Shown piece after piece: positions 1 to 7,191 of a DNA stretch of 12,039 nt. The position numbers were made by a program, and so were the translations under genes. Positions within the stretch are counted from its first letter, which is position 1; the number at the start of each line of letters is the position of its first letter. The notes beneath the pieces were generated by a model. It was not told the origin of the DNA, searched no databases, and worked only from the letters and a program-made list of their open reading frames with translations. Source of the stretch: Nitrospinota bacterium (lineage in GTDB: Bacteria; JADFOP01; DATKYB01); assembly GCA_035528715.1 (NCBI GenBank), contig DATKYB010000006.1, positions 1 through 12,039 on the forward strand, given 5' to 3'.

Positions 1-635
1 GCGATTTAATTAATGAGGGGAATATTGGATTAATAAGGGCAGCAAAGAAATTTGATCCTACAAAGGGGATCAAGTTTATCACCTATGCTGTTTGGTGGAT
101 TCGCACTTCAATCAGGCATGCCCTTGCAAAACAGCAAGGGGTTGTCAGTCTTCCCTATAAACAGACAGATATCTTTTATAAGATAAATAGAAAAAAAGAG
201 GAGCTTTCCAAGAATCTAGAGAAGGAGCCTTCTGTGGATGAGTTAGCAGATTCCCTAGATTTGTCCATTGAGGATATTGAGAGAAATCAACAGAACTATA
301 GTTCCTTTTTGTCTTTAGATGTCCCTATATCTAATGATTCCAAGAAATCTTTTGTTGAGCTATTGGGGGAGGACGATCCTGCAAGGGTTGACCAAGATTT
401 GGAAGAGAGGTCTTTGAGTAAAGAGACCGCTAAGTTAATTGAAGAATTAGAGCCGAGGCAAAAAGAGATCATTGAGATGAGGTTTGGTTTAAATGGGAAA
501 GAATCCATGAGTCTAAGAGAAGTCGGGAAGAAATTAAGACTCAGCGGAGAGAGAGTACGACAGATAGAAAAGGAATCTCTTGTAAATCTTCATAGAATAG
601 CAAAAGAAAGGGAATTGGATCTATTTCTTAATTAA
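1..635 (+). CDS. RNA polymerase sigma-70 family factor (RpoD/SigA-like), 5' end missing
   Basis: This is the C-terminal 210 residues of a primary-type sigma factor, which directs RNA polymerase to promoters. The frame is open from base 3, so the gene begins upstream of the window. The first visible residues, [18 protein letters not shown] followed by [17 protein letters not shown], are regions 2.2 to 2.4 (core binding, -10 melting and -10 recognition). A region 3 stretch follows (VVSLPYKQ to about IERNQQN). Region 4 then has [16 protein letters not shown] (4.1) and a helix-turn-helix [22 protein letters not shown] (4.2, -35 recognition) near the C-terminus. The helix-turn-helix reads SGERVRQIE where primary factors usually have SRERIRQIE. 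Whether this is the housekeeping factor or an alternative RpoS-like paralogue cannot be decided without region 1. An internal ATG at 234 is not a likely start, because conserved regions lie upstream of it. Confidence 0.95.
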   Translation, partial: DLINEGNIGLIRAAKKFDPTKGIKFITYAVWWIRTSIRHALAKQQGVVSLPYKQTDIFYKINRKKEELSKNLEKEPSVDELADSLDLSIEDIERNQQNYSSFLSLDVPISNDSKKSFVELLGEDDPARVDQDLEERSLSKETAKLIEELEPRQKEIIEMRFGLNGKESMSLREVGKKLRLSGERVRQIEKESLVNLHRIAKERELDLFLN

Positions 636-781
636 GAACTTGATAGGTCTTTGTCTGTTTGATTTCAAGAGGTATAAAGCCATTAAAGATTTTTATAAAA
701 ATTGTTGAATTATCAAGATTAATTTTTAGGTCACTGAAGGTTTGTTTTGCCATTATACAGAAAAAATGTTAAATTAGATGC

Positions 782-1573
782 ATGATAGATTATCACATCC
801 ACACGATCTTTTGCGGGCATGCCACTGGAGATTTCGAAGATTATGTTCAAAAGGCTATAGACCTTGGTTTTAAAGAGATAGGCTTTGCTGACCACTTCCC
901 CCTCCTTAGGCATTGGGAACCAGAAATAACTATGTTAAGCGAGGAGTTGCCTGTTTATGTAGGCAAGGTTTTAGAAATAAACAATCGTTTCAAAGAGATA
1001 GAGATAAAATTGGGAATCGAGGTTGATTATATTCCTGAATGTATAGAGGAAACCCAAAAGATACTTGAAAAGTATCCCTTTGATTATGTGTATTGTTCCT
1101 TACACTATATTGGGGATTGGGGATTTGATAATCCTGCCTATAAGGAGTCATGGGAAAAAGAAAATATAACAGAGATATATCAAGAATATTATAGACTTTT
1201 AAGGGAGGCTGTTTCTACAGGATTATTTGACATTATTGCCCATCTTGATTTAGTCAAAAAGTTTGGCTATCGGCCAGAAAAAAACATCTTTCATGAGATA
1301 AAAAGGGTTATTAACACGATAAAAAAAGAAAAGATGGCCATAGAAATTAATACTTCTGGATTAAGAATGCCTGTAAGTGAAATATATCCTTCGCAAGAGA
1401 TATTACGTTATTGTAAAAAGAGGTTTGTACCTGTTATTATGGGATCAGATGCCCACACCCCAGATGATGTAGGGAGAGATTTTAATAAAGCCAAGAGGAT
1501 TTTAAAAAAGATTGGTTATAAGAATACAGTTGTATTCAATAAGAGGAAGATTGTAGATAAGATTAAGTTATAG
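782..1573 (+). CDS. hisJ: PHP-domain histidinol-phosphatase (HisJ/HisK type)
   Basis: A 263-residue protein of the polymerase-and-histidinol-phosphatase (PHP) metal-dependent phosphoesterase family. In histidine synthesis such enzymes dephosphorylate histidinol phosphate to histidinol. The metal ligands of the fold can be followed along the protein: H5-x-H7 and H13 at the start, D37-H38 in FADHFP, E80 in GIEVDY, H108 in CSLHY, H154-L-D156 in IIAHLD, and D223-x-H225 in the closing GSDAH motif. Length matches the family norm of about 260-280. The ATG start puts the first HxH at the usual distance from the N-terminus. Its ribosome site is weak, since only a poor purine stretch precedes it. No other histidine gene is in the window, and the gene lies 146 bp behind the sigma factor gene. 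Other PHP phosphoesterases share these ligands, so the exact substrate is inferred. Confidence 0.85.
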   Translation: MIDYHIHTIFCGHATGDFEDYVQKAIDLGFKEIGFADHFPLLRHWEPEITMLSEELPVYVGKVLEINNRFKEIEIKLGIEVDYIPECIEETQKILEKYPFDYVYCSLHYIGDWGFDNPAYKESWEKENITEIYQEYYRLLREAVSTGLFDIIAHLDLVKKFGYRPEKNIFHEIKRVINTIKKEKMAIEINTSGLRMPVSEIYPSQEILRYCKKRFVPVIMGSDAHTPDDVGRDFNKAKRILKKIGYKNTVVFNKRKIVDKIKL

Positions 1574-1630
1574 AAAATAATATGGGTGAGGATATTTGGT
1601 TAAATAGCTAGAAAAATTTTTGAAAAAAAG

Positions 1631-1797
1631 TATGGCTTGTTGTCTCATACCTTTTTGTTGCTTCTCTCATTAAGTAAAAGGGCCAGCAGAACCTTTACTT
1701 AATTGGTGAGCTGTAACAACCAGCGTTTGTTTTGGTGATTAGGAGCTCAAAGGGTACCAACTTTCTACATCTTTTAGGTATTTGACAACAAGCCATA
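1631..1797. repeat. 167-bp inverted-repeat element with internal hairpins (MITE or structured RNA)
   Basis: Between the convergent hisJ and nrdJ genes the sequence TATGGCTTGTTGTC (1631-1644) returns exactly inverted at 1784-1797. The arms continue inward after a 2-base mismatch with ATACCT/AGGTAT. Two further hairpins lie inside, at 1670-1702 (arms TTAAGTAAA/TTTACTTAA) and 1708-1748 (arms GAGCT/AGCTC, then a longer imperfect helix). Two readings fit. The TA at each outer edge could be the target duplication of a Tc1/mariner- or IS630-type MITE of about 163 bp. Alternatively it is an RNA read on the minus strand: the 1708-1748 helix pairs better there through a G-U pair, and the closing stem is followed by seven T's as in an intrinsic terminator. 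On that strand it begins 5 nt after the nrdJ stop codon. I recognise no known RNA family in it. Confidence 0.6.
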
Positions 1798-1802
1798 AAT
1801 TT

Positions 1803-4214
1803 TTAATAACATTCTGAATAACCGCATTGCTTACAGAGCAAGCATCCGCTTTCATGCTCAACAATTCCACCGCAGTCAGGACAGCTCCCCCTCATAAAGA
1901 GTTTTTCACTGGTTATCTTTATTTCTGTAATCTCCTTTAATGCATGTTGGTAAGAAGCTTCCCCTATGTTTAAGTAGCTCTCTAAGGCCTTTGCAATCGC
2001 ATCAGAGCATGATAAAATTTTACCTCCATTTTGCCAGACCGGAAGATGGCAACTGATTCCTTTTAGCTGGCTTATTATTTCGCTTGTGTCAATATTAGAC
2101 CTTAATGCAAGAGAGACCAGTCTTCCAAGAGCCTCAGATTGAGATGCTGAACAGCCACCCGCCTTACCCATCTGATTGAATATTTCAAAGGGCTTTCCTT
2201 TTTCATCTTCATTGATGGTTACATAAAGCTTCCCGCAACCTGTCTTCATCATCCGTGTCGTGCCTGTTGTAATTTCGGATCTTGGCCTTGGAATGCGTTT
2301 TATTTGGGCTTCTTTTGTTGGTTTATTAATATTTAAAACCTGTTTATCTCTGCTAGAATCTCTATAAATTGTAACACCTTTGCAGCCCAGTTTATAGGCG
2401 AGGAGATATACCTTTTTAACATCATCAGTTGTAGAATCATGTCTTAAGTTTACTGTTTTTGAGACGGCGTTATCCGTGTATTTTTGAAATGCCCCCTGCA
2501 TTCTTATATGATATTCTGGTGAAATATCATGAGCAGTTACAAAGAGTTTTTGAATATCTTCAGGCACCTCCGCCATCCCTTGAACCGATCCCTTTTCAGC
2601 AATCTTTTTCATGAGCTCTTTGCTATAGAAGCCTCTCTTTTTTGCCACTTCTTCAAATAAAGGATGCACTTCAATAAGTTCATCATCATCCAGAACCTTT
2701 CTAATGTATGAGAGGGCAAAGAGGGGTTCTATGCCGCTTGAGCAGTTAGCTATGATACTTAGGGTTCCAGTGGGTGCTATGGTTGTGAGGGTTGCGTTTC
2801 TAAGATTCAAGCCATTATTGGATGTAGCATATATGCTTTCTTGGTAGTTTGGGAATACCCCTCTTTTTATGGCTATCTCTGCAGAGGCCTTTCTTGCCTC
2901 TTTTAAGATGAAATTCATAATATCTTCTGCTGTAGCAAGAGCCAAATCAGAATTATAAGGGATTCCTAATTTGATAAGCATGTCAGCAAATCCCATAACC
3001 CCAAGCCCAATCTTTCTGTTTTCCTTGGTATTTTTTGCAATTAAATCTATGGGATAGTTATTCATATCAATAACATTATCTAAAAACTGGACAGAGGTTT
3101 TTACTGTTTCTGCAAGCTTGGTATAATCTAGGATATTTTTTCCATTACCACTCAAAACCATTTTAGAGAGATTTATCGAGCCTAAGTTACAAGATTCATA
3201 AGGGAGGAGAGGCTGTTCTCCACAGGGATTTGTGCTTTCTATTTCCCCTAACTTTGGAGTGGGGTTATCCCTATTGATTCTGTCTAAAAATACAATCCCT
3301 GGGTCACCGTTTTTCCATGCCATATTAATGATAAGATCAAACACCTTTTTGGCCTTTAACCTCTTTGTTACCTTCTTTGTATGAGGGTTGATTAATTCAT
3401 ATTCTTCGTTATTTTTTACCTTTTTCATGAAGTCTTCTGTTATAGCCACAGATATATTGAAATTGTTTAGTCTCTTATTATTTCTCTTTGCAGTGATAAA
3501 CTCAATGATGTCGGGGTGGTCTGCCCTGAGTGTCGCCATATTTGCCCCTCTACGGGTCCCTCCCTGTTTTATTGCCTCTGTTGCAGCATCAAATACGCCC
3601 ATAAAGGATACAGGGCCACTGGAGATTCCTTTGGTAGTTTTTACAGGGCTGTTTTTGGGTCTTAGCCTTGAGAAGCTAAAGCCTGTCCCACCGCCGGATT
3701 TATGGATAAGGGCTGTATGTTTTACTGCCTCAAAAATACTCTCCATGGAGTCATCAATGGGCAGTACAAAACATGCTGATAGCTGTTGAAGGTCTCTTCC
3801 TGCATTCATTAAGGTTGGAGAATTTGGAAGGAACTCCAGATTTGCCATCATTCGATAAGATTTATTGGCTTTTCCTGTTATATCAATATCTAGTTCATAT
3901 ATCTTATCTGCTGAAGCGATATTAAGGGCAACTCTTTTAAATAGCTCTTTAGGGTCTTCATTGACTTTTCCCTCTTCGTCCTTTTTCAGATATCTCCTTT
4001 CTAGTACAGTAAGAGCATTAGGGGAAAGGACTATTTCATCATTATCATCGATTACCTCTTTTATTATGGGATCGGCTATTTTCAAATCTACACCTAGAGA
4101 ATTAAGAACCTTTCTACTGTCCAATCTGTTATTATCCTGTTTGGGATGAAGATTTTCTTCGCTTACTTCATCAATATTGGATTTCTTTTTAGTGACATTA
4201 CTGGCAGGGTCCAT
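1803..4214 (-). CDS. nrdJ: Adenosylcobalamin-dependent (class II) ribonucleotide reductase
   Basis: An 803-residue class II reductase, which makes deoxyribonucleotides with a B12-generated thiyl radical and works with or without oxygen. After a charged N-terminal tail (about 1-60) comes the ten-stranded barrel. C148 in LSACFVLP and C342 in YESCNLGSINL are the expected redox pair, and NPCGE (329-333) carries the radical cysteine C331 and E333. GGTRRGA (218-224) and the phosphate loop APTGTLS (480-486) are also present. The C-terminal region, from about 640, has a TSCxxLP-type domain (KTGCGKLY, GGCSASQSE, GISCHLPVW) and ends in a zinc-ribbon-like tail with CPDC, CLLC, CGYSEC, which supplies shuttle cysteines. 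The ATG is set by a strong ribosome site (AAGAGGAAAAGG). It stands alone, converges on hisJ, and has its own promoter with operator-like palindromes upstream. Confidence 0.96.
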   Translation of the reverse strand: MDPASNVTKKKSNIDEVSEENLHPKQDNNRLDSRKVLNSLGVDLKIADPIIKEVIDDNDEIVLSPNALTVLERRYLKKDEEGKVNEDPKELFKRVALNIASADKIYELDIDITGKANKSYRMMANLEFLPNSPTLMNAGRDLQQLSACFVLPIDDSMESIFEAVKHTALIHKSGGGTGFSFSRLRPKNSPVKTTKGISSGPVSFMGVFDAATEAIKQGGTRRGANMATLRADHPDIIEFITAKRNNKRLNNFNISVAITEDFMKKVKNNEEYELINPHTKKVTKRLKAKKVFDLIINMAWKNGDPGIVFLDRINRDNPTPKLGEIESTNPCGEQPLLPYESCNLGSINLSKMVLSGNGKNILDYTKLAETVKTSVQFLDNVIDMNNYPIDLIAKNTKENRKIGLGVMGFADMLIKLGIPYNSDLALATAEDIMNFILKEARKASAEIAIKRGVFPNYQESIYATSNNGLNLRNATLTTIAPTGTLSIIANCSSGIEPLFALSYIRKVLDDDELIEVHPLFEEVAKKRGFYSKELMKKIAEKGSVQGMAEVPEDIQKLFVTAHDISPEYHIRMQGAFQKYTDNAVSKTVNLRHDSTTDDVKKVYLLAYKLGCKGVTIYRDSSRDKQVLNINKPTKEAQIKRIPRPRSEITTGTTRMMKTGCGKLYVTINEDEKGKPFEIFNQMGKAGGCSASQSEALGRLVSLALRSNIDTSEIISQLKGISCHLPVWQNGGKILSCSDAIAKALESYLNIGEASYQHALKEITEIKITSEKLFMRGSCPDCGGIVEHESGCLLCKQCGYSECY

Positions 4215-4282
4215 AGCCTTTTCCTCTTGATGTAGAAAATAATACTAATAAAGACGAGTTTATACTAGAATAAGAAAAAAAT

Positions 4283-4333
4283 ACACTATTTTGTAGTGAA
4301 TATTTAATACACTACTATATGTTGTATTGTCAA
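4283..4333 (-). promoter_or_regulatory. nrdJ promoter with two NrdR-box-like palindromes
   Basis: Read on the minus strand, TTGACA (4333-4328) and TATTAA (4309-4304) stand 18 bp apart and form a near-consensus sigma-70 promoter, with transcription expected to start near 4297 and an untranslated leader of about 80 nt. Two palindromes share the half-site ACACTA, 26 bp apart: CACTA-TTTTG-TAGTG (4284-4298), across the predicted start, and ACACTA...TTGT (4309-4325), inside the promoter spacer. They resemble boxes of NrdR, the ATP/dATP-sensing repressor of ribonucleotide reductase genes. Each has one base more between its half-sites than the usual 16-bp consensus, so NrdR binding is likely but not certain. 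Binding at either site would block polymerase. Confidence 0.55.
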
Positions 4334-4413
4334 GTAAAAATTTTTAAAAAAACTTGTTAAATTTAAAATAGTTTAAAAGAAAAGAATTATGAAGTTTCAA
4401 TTGAAAGAAAATT

Positions 4414-4580
4414 GTTCATTTTTTGCTTGCCCAAAAAACGAACCAAAAAAGGGCACCCCCTTGCTTTTTTTAACGGAATTTTTCTGGCGCTCATTCGGCG
4501 AGGGAGGAAACTCGCTTTGCTCAGACACCCTCCCTCTTTTTTCCTCGTTCACTTGAAAAACTCCTAAAAAGCAAAAGGGG
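4414..4580 (+). repeat. Structured dispersed repeat, copy A
   Basis: A 167-bp element with three helices. A leading hairpin (4414-4425 with 4432-4443, one mismatch, loop CTTGCC) is followed by a GGGCACCCCC box. A long basal stem pairs CCCC-TTGCTTTTT (4457-4469) with AAAAAGCAA-GGGG (4566-4580). Inside it an apical stem pairs GAGGGAGG (4500-4507) with CCTCCCTC (4529-4536), whose loop contains the conserved CAGACAC. It is homologous along its whole length to copy B in the same orientation. It lies in the AT-rich gap between the nrdJ promoter and the zinc-ribbon/HEPN gene; the rest of that gap (4334-4413) shows nothing I recognise. Open frames through this family of repeats are not believable genes. 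Confidence 0.8.
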
Positions 4581-4626
4581 ACCCCGGAACAATAAAAAAC
4601 AATAATATTTTTTAATTAGTTCATTT

Positions 4627-4654
4627 TTGTTAAAATAAATTCGGCTCTTATAAA
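4627..4654 (+). promoter_or_regulatory. Possible promoter of the zinc-ribbon/HEPN-like gene
   Basis: TTGTTA (4627-4632) and TATAAA (4649-4654) are 16 bp apart, a reasonable sigma-70 pair directly upstream of the gene at 4668. The -10 box lies so close to the GGAGG ribosome site that the predicted leader would be only a few bases, which weakens the call. The region is AT-rich, so chance matches are likely. Confidence 0.3.
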
Positions 4655-4667
4655 AAATGGAGGCAAA

Positions 4668-5510
4668 ATGATACCTAACAGAGAATTGGCTAATAGTGGT
4701 TCTTTCCCTACTTGTTTGACTTATACTGAGTGTCCTAAATGTAGATATCTTTCAAATTCTCCTGATTTAGACTGTCCTGATATACCTTGTCCAAAATGTA
4801 GTGTTTCAGGTTTAACAAGATTAATATTTCCCAGCCTTTCGGCCTTAGAACTTTTAGAAATGATTGGTTATTTTTACTCAAAAGCATGTGACAGAATTGA
4901 CAATTTAGAAGAAGAATTAGTTAAAACTCTCCAAGAACAACTTGGAGAAAAATACGATTCTGATTTAGCCATAAAGACAGCCAGAGAAATTCAAAATTTA
5001 TATAATAAATATGATGATAAAGAATTAGAATATAACAAAATGCTCGAAATGATAAAAGAACGTCTTTCTCTGCAAACAATTGAAGAAGCCCAAAAAGCTT
5101 TTGTACCTCTTTTTAAATATGATGATAGTTTTGAAGAACATAAAGTCATAGTTATATTAACATGTACGCTGCTTGAGAAAATGTTCGATGACCTTCTCAT
5201 CAAAATCAACATATCAAAAGGTGTGGATTGGTCTGAAGCAGAGAAAAAAGTTAGTCAATTGAGAAATTTTAATAAGCGATGTAAGGCTTTCGAAAAAATT
5301 ACTGGTAATTCTCTCAAAAATGCGATAGGTCAAACTTCGATGACTACCTTTTATAAAGATTGGAAAGATATTCGAGACAAGCGAAATGAATTTATTCATA
5401 GAAGGCCTTTTGCAATTGGGAAATCGACAGCGGAAAAAGCGTTTAATCTTGCAAAAAATGCGTGTTCTCTTTTTGCTTGTCTCCAGAATCACTTCTGTGC
5501 AAACAATTAA
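4668..5510 (+). CDS. Zinc-ribbon protein with HEPN-like C-terminal domain
   Basis: A 280-residue protein with no close relative that I can name. Residues 22-44 form a zinc ribbon: C22-P-K-C25, then C36 and C41-P-K-C44. A helical, highly charged stretch (about 75-135) looks coiled-coil-like. The C-terminal part (about 155-275) is helical and contains R239-N-E-F-I-H244, an R-x4-H motif in the setting DIRDKRNEFIH that is typical of HEPN domains, which are often RNases in toxin-antitoxin and phage-defence systems. The ATG has a good ribosome site (GGAGG, 5 nt away). It is the only island gene on the plus strand. It is bounded by direct copies of the structured repeat (4414-4580 and 5545-5818), so recombination between them could delete it. 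A defence role is an inference. The zinc ribbon could contact nucleic acid or a partner protein. Confidence 0.8.
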   Translation: MIPNRELANSGSFPTCLTYTECPKCRYLSNSPDLDCPDIPCPKCSVSGLTRLIFPSLSALELLEMIGYFYSKACDRIDNLEEELVKTLQEQLGEKYDSDLAIKTAREIQNLYNKYDDKELEYNKMLEMIKERLSLQTIEEAQKAFVPLFKYDDSFEEHKVIVILTCTLLEKMFDDLLIKINISKGVDWSEAEKKVSQLRNFNKRCKAFEKITGNSLKNAIGQTSMTTFYKDWKDIRDKRNEFIHRRPFAIGKSTAEKAFNLAKNACSLFACLQNHFCANN

Positions 5511-5544
5511 CTCGTTAGTACTGAGCAGAAAGCAATCCAAAAAT

Positions 5545-5818
5545 GGCACCCCTCGATTTTTTAAACGGTATTTAACAGCGCTGGTGTGTCCTTTTCTTGC
5601 TCGTCCAAGAAAAGGACAAAAAGAAGGACGCCCCGCCTGCTTTTCTTAACGGGGTTTTGTCTTTGTTCACTCGGCGAGGCAAAAAACTTGGCTTCGCCTT
5701 CAGACACTTTGCCTCTTTTTTCGCTTGTTCACTTGAAAAACCCCTAAAAAGCAAAAGGGGAGATGAGAAAGCTCCTTGATTTCCTCACTTGCTAAATACC
5801 TAAAAAATCGAAAGGGGG
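5545..5818 (+). repeat. Structured repeat copy B', interrupted by copy B
   Basis: Only the basal stem and degraded edges of an older copy remain. The left arm (5549-5574) is CCCC then TCGATTTTTTA and GGTATTTA. The right arm (5793-5818) is TAAATACC, TAAAAAATCGA and then GGGG. The arms are complementary to each other but differ from those of copies A and B, so the pairing has been kept while the sequence changed (TCGA here against TTGC/GCAA in copy A). A degenerate remnant of the leading hairpin may precede it (about 5525-5541). Between the arms lies the intact copy B, as if that had inserted near the apex of this one. Confidence 0.65.
5587..5760 (+). repeat. Structured dispersed repeat, copy B (intact)
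   Basis: The best-preserved copy. The leading hairpin is a perfect 13-bp stem (5587-5599 with 5606-5618) with loop CTCGTC. It is followed by a GGACGCCCC box and a basal stem in which GGGGTTTT (5651-5658) pairs with AAAACCCC, and GCTTTT with AAAAAGC. The apical stem pairs GAGGCAAA (5676-5683) with TTTGCCTC (5708-5715), with CAGACAC in the loop. Compared with copy A, the apical and hairpin stems have changed on both sides together. Short open frames that cross the element on both strands have no ribosome sites and follow the repeat rather than a gene. Confidence 0.8.
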
Positions 5819-5830
5819 ATTTAAATTTAA

Positions 5831-5893
5831 GCCTAACGCCCTGGCTCACAGGTGTGAGGTTACGAGCGTCTTGGTGCATGTGTTTGTTATATG
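5831..5893 (-). other. attC recombination site of the SIR2 cassette
   Basis: Read on the minus strand it opens with CATATAAC (R'') and closes with GTTAGGC (R', a perfect GTTRRRY core). The length of about 62 bp is within the attC range. An inner inverted repeat, CTCACA (5845-5850) with TGTGAG (5853-5858), could form the tip of the folded bottom strand; the arms outside it pair poorly. The R'' is the exact complement of this cassette's own front at 7016-7023. The bases after R' should be the front of a next cassette (TTAGGC...). Instead, 12 bp further on, the right arm of repeat copy B' begins, so the array is cut off here. Confidence 0.75.
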
Positions 5894-5939
5894 ATTTGCT
5901 ATTTTTAGCAGGCTATACAAAGCAATATAATCTTTAACA

Positions 5940-6971
5940 CTAAGAGAAATATGAATCATATAAATTACGAATTAGAGAAGCATTTGTAGAGTTTCTAGAA
6001 AATATCTCCTTAGGAGTTAGTTGATAATAACCTTCTACAGCCCTCCATATGGCTTCGCTTACCCAATTGTTTATACCAAGAGTTTTCTTTGAGAAGATTT
6101 CTGGATCTTGGGGATTCAAAATGTAGATTTTCAAACTTGATTGTTTAACAGCTTGCGCAATAGCTTCATTTATATGTTTGTCTTTGAAACCATATCCTAT
6201 TACCATCAATTTGGTTTTTGGAATAGACAATACAGTATTGAAAAGATTGAAGTACCAAGCGAGTATAGGGCTTGATGATATTCTTGATGGTTTATTTGTG
6301 CCAATTATTAATATTTCTTGGTTATTATCATCACGCCAATCGTATGACCCATGTAATTTAATGTAGAATAATTTGGAAGTATTCTTCCATTCATTAATTC
6401 GGTATTCAGGATTGTCGTCTTTTACTATTTTTACATAATCGCTTTCTTTTAATGGATTAGACTCTCTTGATTTAAATCGTTGATTATTTATTCTCAGCCC
6501 AGGAAGTGAAGGACCAATAGCGCCTGCATAGCAATATCGTTCAATAAAAAGGTCTTGATTCAAGGTAAAGAAGAATCCTCTTTCTTTTGGATTTCCAGTT
6601 ATCTTTCCAAAGAACTCTCTTAATTTGTTCAGATCTAAGATATCGCTCGTAAAGAATTGCTGGCGAAATTCACGAATTACATCGTCAAGAGCATCATAGG
6701 CTCCTAAAACAGCCTTAAAAAACAACTCCTTTTCATCTTTTGTAAAATCAGAAGATCTTAAAACATCTTCATATAAGTCTTCATAGTTAAATGTCTTTTT
6801 TACAGCACTTTTTAATTTATTAGCCTCAAGATTCTCAGCTAGTTTAAGATACCTATTATGAATTTCAGACCACATTCTGTTGGCAAGGAATCCTCCATAA
6901 TTATACGTAAACCCTGCTCCTGTGAGGAGGATATATCTTGAAATGGGAAAATCAAAGTTTTGTATCTTCAT
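5940..6971 (-). CDS. SIR2-like domain protein (putative NAD-consuming defence effector)
   Basis: A 343-residue cytosolic protein with the NAD-binding Rossmann core of the bacterial SIR2-like families (Pfam SIR2/SIR2_2 type). YILLTGAGFTYNYGG (13-27) carries the GAG nucleotide loop. FTLNQD (135-140) matches the T-x-N-x-D motif that lines the NAD pocket. IKLHGSYDW (204-212) holds the catalytic-type histidine H207. LMVIGYGFKDKHINEA (255-270) is the late nucleotide-binding motif. No other domain is evident; the last 50 residues are helical. Proteins with this core deplete NAD+ during abortive infection in several anti-phage systems (ThsA, DSR and SIR2-associated systems), but a stand-alone protein of this length cannot be assigned to one of them. 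The ATG has a ribosome site (AAGGAAG). It is the last gene of the cassette array and has its own attC. Confidence 0.85.
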   Translation of the reverse strand: MKIQNFDFPISRYILLTGAGFTYNYGGFLANRMWSEIHNRYLKLAENLEANKLKSAVKKTFNYEDLYEDVLRSSDFTKDEKELFFKAVLGAYDALDDVIREFRQQFFTSDILDLNKLREFFGKITGNPKERGFFFTLNQDLFIERYCYAGAIGPSLPGLRINNQRFKSRESNPLKESDYVKIVKDDNPEYRINEWKNTSKLFYIKLHGSYDWRDDNNQEILIIGTNKPSRISSSPILAWYFNLFNTVLSIPKTKLMVIGYGFKDKHINEAIAQAVKQSSLKIYILNPQDPEIFSKKTLGINNWVSEAIWRAVEGYYQLTPKEIFSRNSTNASLIRNLYDSYFS

Positions 6972-7015
6972 ATAAATGGTCTTCCTTAAAATTCACGTGA
7001 AATATACATTTTGTT

Positions 7016-7068
7016 CATATAACAATTAATAGACGAAGTTCTTGTTTATGCATTTTTCTCTGTTATGT
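7016..7068 (-). other. Front of the SIR2 cassette with shared 45-bp leader
   Basis: Minus-strand GTTATATG (7023-7016) is the cassette junction, 44 nt before the SIR2 gene. The 45 bases ahead of it contain an ACATAAC half-site (7068-7062 region), then AAACAAGAA and CGTCTATTAATT. They closely match the bases ahead of the lipoprotein cassette front at 8872-8925. The shared block is either the end of a preceding attC of one kind or an attI-like sequence; I cannot tell which. It does not fold into a convincing attC hairpin. Confidence 0.5.
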
Positions 7069-7095
7069 TTTGATTACCATATTTTTTTATCTGCC

Positions 7096-7182
7096 TCAGT
7101 AGTCAGCAAGCATTGCATCAAGCTTTGCGAGATTGGCATCTGAGTATTTGCTGCGTTTCTTGCTCTGCAGATTAAACATCAT
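7096..7182 (-). CDS. Tentative 28-residue ORF in the gap between cassettes
   Basis: The gap between the SIR2 and HEPN genes (6972-7318, about 350 bp) holds one small frame, MMFNLQSKKRSKYSDANL followed by ten more residues to a TGA. It has no good ribosome site, and an in-frame stop lies eight codons upstream. The composition (polar, lysine-rich, no low-complexity runs) is protein-like, so it may be the tail of a decayed gene or the content of a mini-cassette between two degenerate sites. I recognise no family and do not claim that it is translated. Confidence 0.2.
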   Translation of the reverse strand: MMFNLQSKKRSKYSDANLAKLDAMLADY

Positions 7183-7191
7183 GTTCTCGTA

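Noticed and set aside
639-719. CTTGATA/TATCAAG inverted repeat behind the sigma factor gene
   Set aside because: Seven bases 67 bp apart in A/T-rich DNA with no T-run; too weak to call a terminator or element.
1574-1802. Cobalamin riboswitch in the nrdJ-hisJ gap, suggested by the B12-dependent enzyme
   Set aside because: The B12-box sequences are absent and the element lies behind nrdJ, not ahead of it.
3388-4149. Two plus-strand frames of 133 and 94 residues
   Set aside because: They are antisense to the well-supported nrdJ coding sequence and have no plausible domain.
5496-5525. TAAC-TC-GTTA palindrome at the stop of the gene at 4668, like a collapsed attC
   Set aside because: No matching front sequence was found before the gene, and the two half-sites are only 2 bp apart, so a cassette origin is not supported.
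5572-5779. Overlapping open frames on both strands (about 60 residues each)
   Set aside because: They lie entirely within the structured repeat copies, have no ribosome sites and encode the repeat's palindromes; repeats of this kind are often miscalled as genes.
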